From an uncultured Clostridia bacterium (GTDB lineage Bacteria > Bacillota > Clostridia > Oscillospirales > Acutalibacteraceae), in assembly GCA_946555465.1 (NCBI GenBank), contig CAMNST010000011.1, positions 1-64,000 on the forward strand: DNA of 64,000 nt, in the 5' to 3' direction. A program made the translations under genes and the position numbers. A model generated the notes under the pieces. It made no database searches. It saw only the letters and a list, made by a program, of their open reading frames with translations, and was not told the DNA's origin. Below, in pieces: positions 63,075 through 64,000 of the stretch. How positions within the stretch are numbered: position 1 is the stretch's first letter; the number at the start of each line of letters is the position of its first letter.

Positions 63075-63173
63075 ATTTGTCGCAACAAACGAGACATGCG
63101 TTTTTGAGGATAAAATTTAAAACAATAATATAATAAACATTCCTCGACCGATAGATAGATTAACCCCCCTAAA

Positions 63174-63346
63174 ATAAAAAATGCGCAGCCGAAGCCACGC
63201 ATAAAAAACACATGCTCCAACTGTCGCGAAACGAAACCAAATATTGTCTCATATGAAACAAAGTATGATTAAATAGAGCCTGCATTTTTATCAAAAATAA
63301 AAAATACACACTTCGCTTCAATACCTAATATTCAGTTTCATTTCGC
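63174..63346 (-). ncRNA. Structured non-coding RNA, copy B
   Basis: Minus strand. The outer stem arms are 63335-63346 and 63226-63237 (GCGAAATGAAAC with GTTTCGTTTCGC), continuing to about 20 pairs. An inner 13-pair stem (GAAGCGAAGTGTG with CATACTTTGTTTC) has no mismatch apart from G-T pairs. Then comes the linker starting GACAGTTGG and the terminator hairpin 63181-63202 with a C(TTCG)G tetraloop and a T tract. The stem begins 7 bases from the -10 box. Confidence 0.8.
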
Positions 63347-63352
63347 AATTTG

Positions 63353-63381
63353 AATATACCACATTACCATAATTATGTCAA
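63353..63381 (-). promoter_or_regulatory. Promoter of non-coding RNA copy B
   Basis: Minus strand: TTGACA (63376-63381), 17-base spacer, TATATT (63353-63358). The -35 begins immediately after the terminator of copy C. Confidence 0.8.
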
Positions 63382-63382
63382 T

Positions 63383-63564
63383 AAAAAATGCACAGCCGAA
63401 GCCGTGCATAAAAAACGCATAACTCCAACTGTCGCCAAACAAATTCGCAATAACCAAGTAATACAAAAATACTGTGGGTACGCAAAATAAGAGTATGCAT
63501 TTTATTAAAAATAAAAAGCACCCCTCTGTTTTTTGTATATTAAATTATTACGAATTTATTTGGC
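63383..63564 (-). ncRNA. Structured non-coding RNA, copy C
   Basis: Minus strand. The outer stem arms are 63551-63564 and 63434-63447 (GCCAAATAAATTCG with CGAATTTGTTTGGC), extending by six more pairs. Inner pairing joins ATACAAAAA with TTTTTGTAT and GGGTGC with GCGTACCC. The linker starts GACAGTTGG. The terminator hairpin 63388-63409 is ATGCAC/GTGCAT with a C(TTCG)G tetraloop; its stem differs from copies A and B by a compensatory change. Confidence 0.8.
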
Positions 63565-63570
63565 AATGTT

Positions 63571-63600
63571 ATTATACCACATTAGAAATCCATCAGTCAA
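63571..63600 (-). promoter_or_regulatory. Promoter of non-coding RNA copy C
   Basis: Minus strand: TTGACT (63595-63600), 18-base spacer, TATAAT (63571-63576), directly beyond the mgtE terminator. Confidence 0.8.
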
Positions 63601-63601
63601 C

Positions 63602-63632
63602 AAAAAATAAAACGGCAGGATAACCTGCCGTT
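63602..63632 (-). terminator. Terminator after mgtE
   Basis: AACGGCAGG and CCTGCCGTT form the stem, followed on the minus strand by TTATTTTTT. Confidence 0.85.
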
Positions 63633-63645
63633 AAGTTTTATAAAA

Positions 63646-64000
63646 TTAAATACCAAGAATTAAAGTTGCAAGACCGAAATAAATCAGAAGGGAAAGAGCA
63701 TCAATTACAGTTGTAATGAAAGGCGAAGAAATTACAGCCGGGTCAAGTTTCATTTTTTTTGCAAGTATCGGGAAAACGCAGCCGACCATTTTTGCAAAAA
63801 CGGTTTCAATTACAAGCGTAAGGCTGATAACCAGATCCACCTTCAGGGTGATGCTGTCTGCACCGAGAAGCATTCTGTCAACAAACCAGATTTTAATGAA
63901 GTTGACAACGGCAAGCGTGCAACCGCACACAAGGCCGACACGGAATTCTTTCCACAGAACACGAAAAACATCCCGGTAATCTATTTCGTTAAGCGAAAGC
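63646..64000 (-). CDS. mgtE: Magnesium transporter MgtE (partial, C-terminal end)
   Basis: The gene enters from the right edge; about 118 C-terminal residues are visible. DYRDVFRVLWKEFRVGL, AKMVGCVFPILAKK and SSPFITTVIDALSLLIYFGLA are the last transmembrane segments of MgtE, a Mg2+ channel gated by intracellular Mg2+. The ATG-like internal starts are not relevant because the frame is open to the window edge. Its regulatory N-terminal and CBS domains lie outside the window. Confidence 0.88.
   Translation of the reverse strand, partial: LSLNEIDYRDVFRVLWKEFRVGLVCGCTLAVVNFIKIWFVDRMLLGADSITLKVDLVISLTLVIETVFAKMVGCVFPILAKKMKLDPAVISSPFITTVIDALSLLIYFGLATLILGI

Noticed and set aside
63174-63508. Open frames of about 38-40 codons running through the 3' halves of RNAs B and C
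   Set aside because: Their protein sequences are unrelated to each other apart from the shared terminator DNA, copy A has a stop after nine codons, and no ribosome site is present.
30111-63564. Assignment of the three-copy RNA as 6S RNA or a riboswitch
   Set aside because: Rod shape and size recall 6S, but the copies are multiple, start with the outer stem and end with a separate terminator after a conserved linker. Copies B and C have no downstream gene on their strand to control, so a riboswitch is unlikely.

Overview
The window is AT-rich, densely coded DNA with Firmicutes-type signals: AGGAGG-like ribosome binding sites, TTGACA-17-TATAAT promoters, hairpin/poly-T terminators, a T-box in front of thrS, and rny next to housekeeping genes. 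Together with many gut-type genes (GH20, GH36, an endoglycoceramidase-like GH5, a BspA-repeat protein, a DUF6809-like protein) this points to an anaerobic gut Clostridia species, probably of the Ruminococcaceae/Oscillospirales kind. The family-level placement is inference. The window is chromosomal. No transposase, integrase, CRISPR array, tRNA or rRNA was seen.

Layout. 1-3.4 kb: ribosomal and RNA-decay genes (prp fragment, rplU, rpsO, pnp), with leaders in front of rplU and rpsO and a long hairpin in front of pnp. 3.4-11.5 kb: a cytoplasmic endoglycoceramidase-like GH5, two secreted proteins that share a roughly 77-residue repeat (the larger ends in an M14 metallopeptidase domain), a small ribbon-helix-helix-like protein and a lipoprotein. 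11.7-22 kb: an ECF sigma factor with a membrane partner, an SDR/sugar-symporter pair with a divergent TetR regulator, an FAD-Rieske oxidoreductase, and divergent GH20 and GH36 genes. 21.8-28.3 kb: an Rrf2 regulator, tcdA, an XRE repressor with twin operators, and one fructose operon carrying fruK, fruA, ptsH and ptsI together. 28.5-34.7 kb: a membrane protein, a DUF6809-like gene, thrS with its T-box, rny and a Dabb-domain gene.

34.8-57.3 kb is one exopolysaccharide locus made of two convergent operons. The plus-strand operon has chain-length/kinase genes, a priming transferase, three GT4 glycosyltransferases and a radical SAM protein. The minus-strand operon makes UDP-glucuronate and probably UDP-galacturonate, and holds two acetyltransferases, two more GT4 enzymes, a TupA-like ATP-grasp enzyme, a polymerase, a pyruvyl transferase, a flippase, a large secreted Ig-like/LVIVD-repeat protein and a VanZ-like protein. 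The two operons meet at a shared terminator near 42.65 kb. 57.4-64 kb holds an aldolase-family enzyme, a YeiH-type transporter, a PHP phosphoesterase, an acyl-CoA ligase, a DUF2238-like membrane protein and the 3' end of mgtE.

The most unusual content is non-coding. Three copies of a roughly 170-180 nt structured RNA lie on the minus strand (30.1-30.3 kb and 63.2-63.6 kb, the latter two in tandem). Each has its own -35/-10 promoter, starts at the same distance from the -10 box with a long stem, keeps that stem by compensatory changes, and ends in a near-identical short terminator hairpin. I do not recognise this family. A possible remnant lies next to the XRE operators at 23.4 kb.
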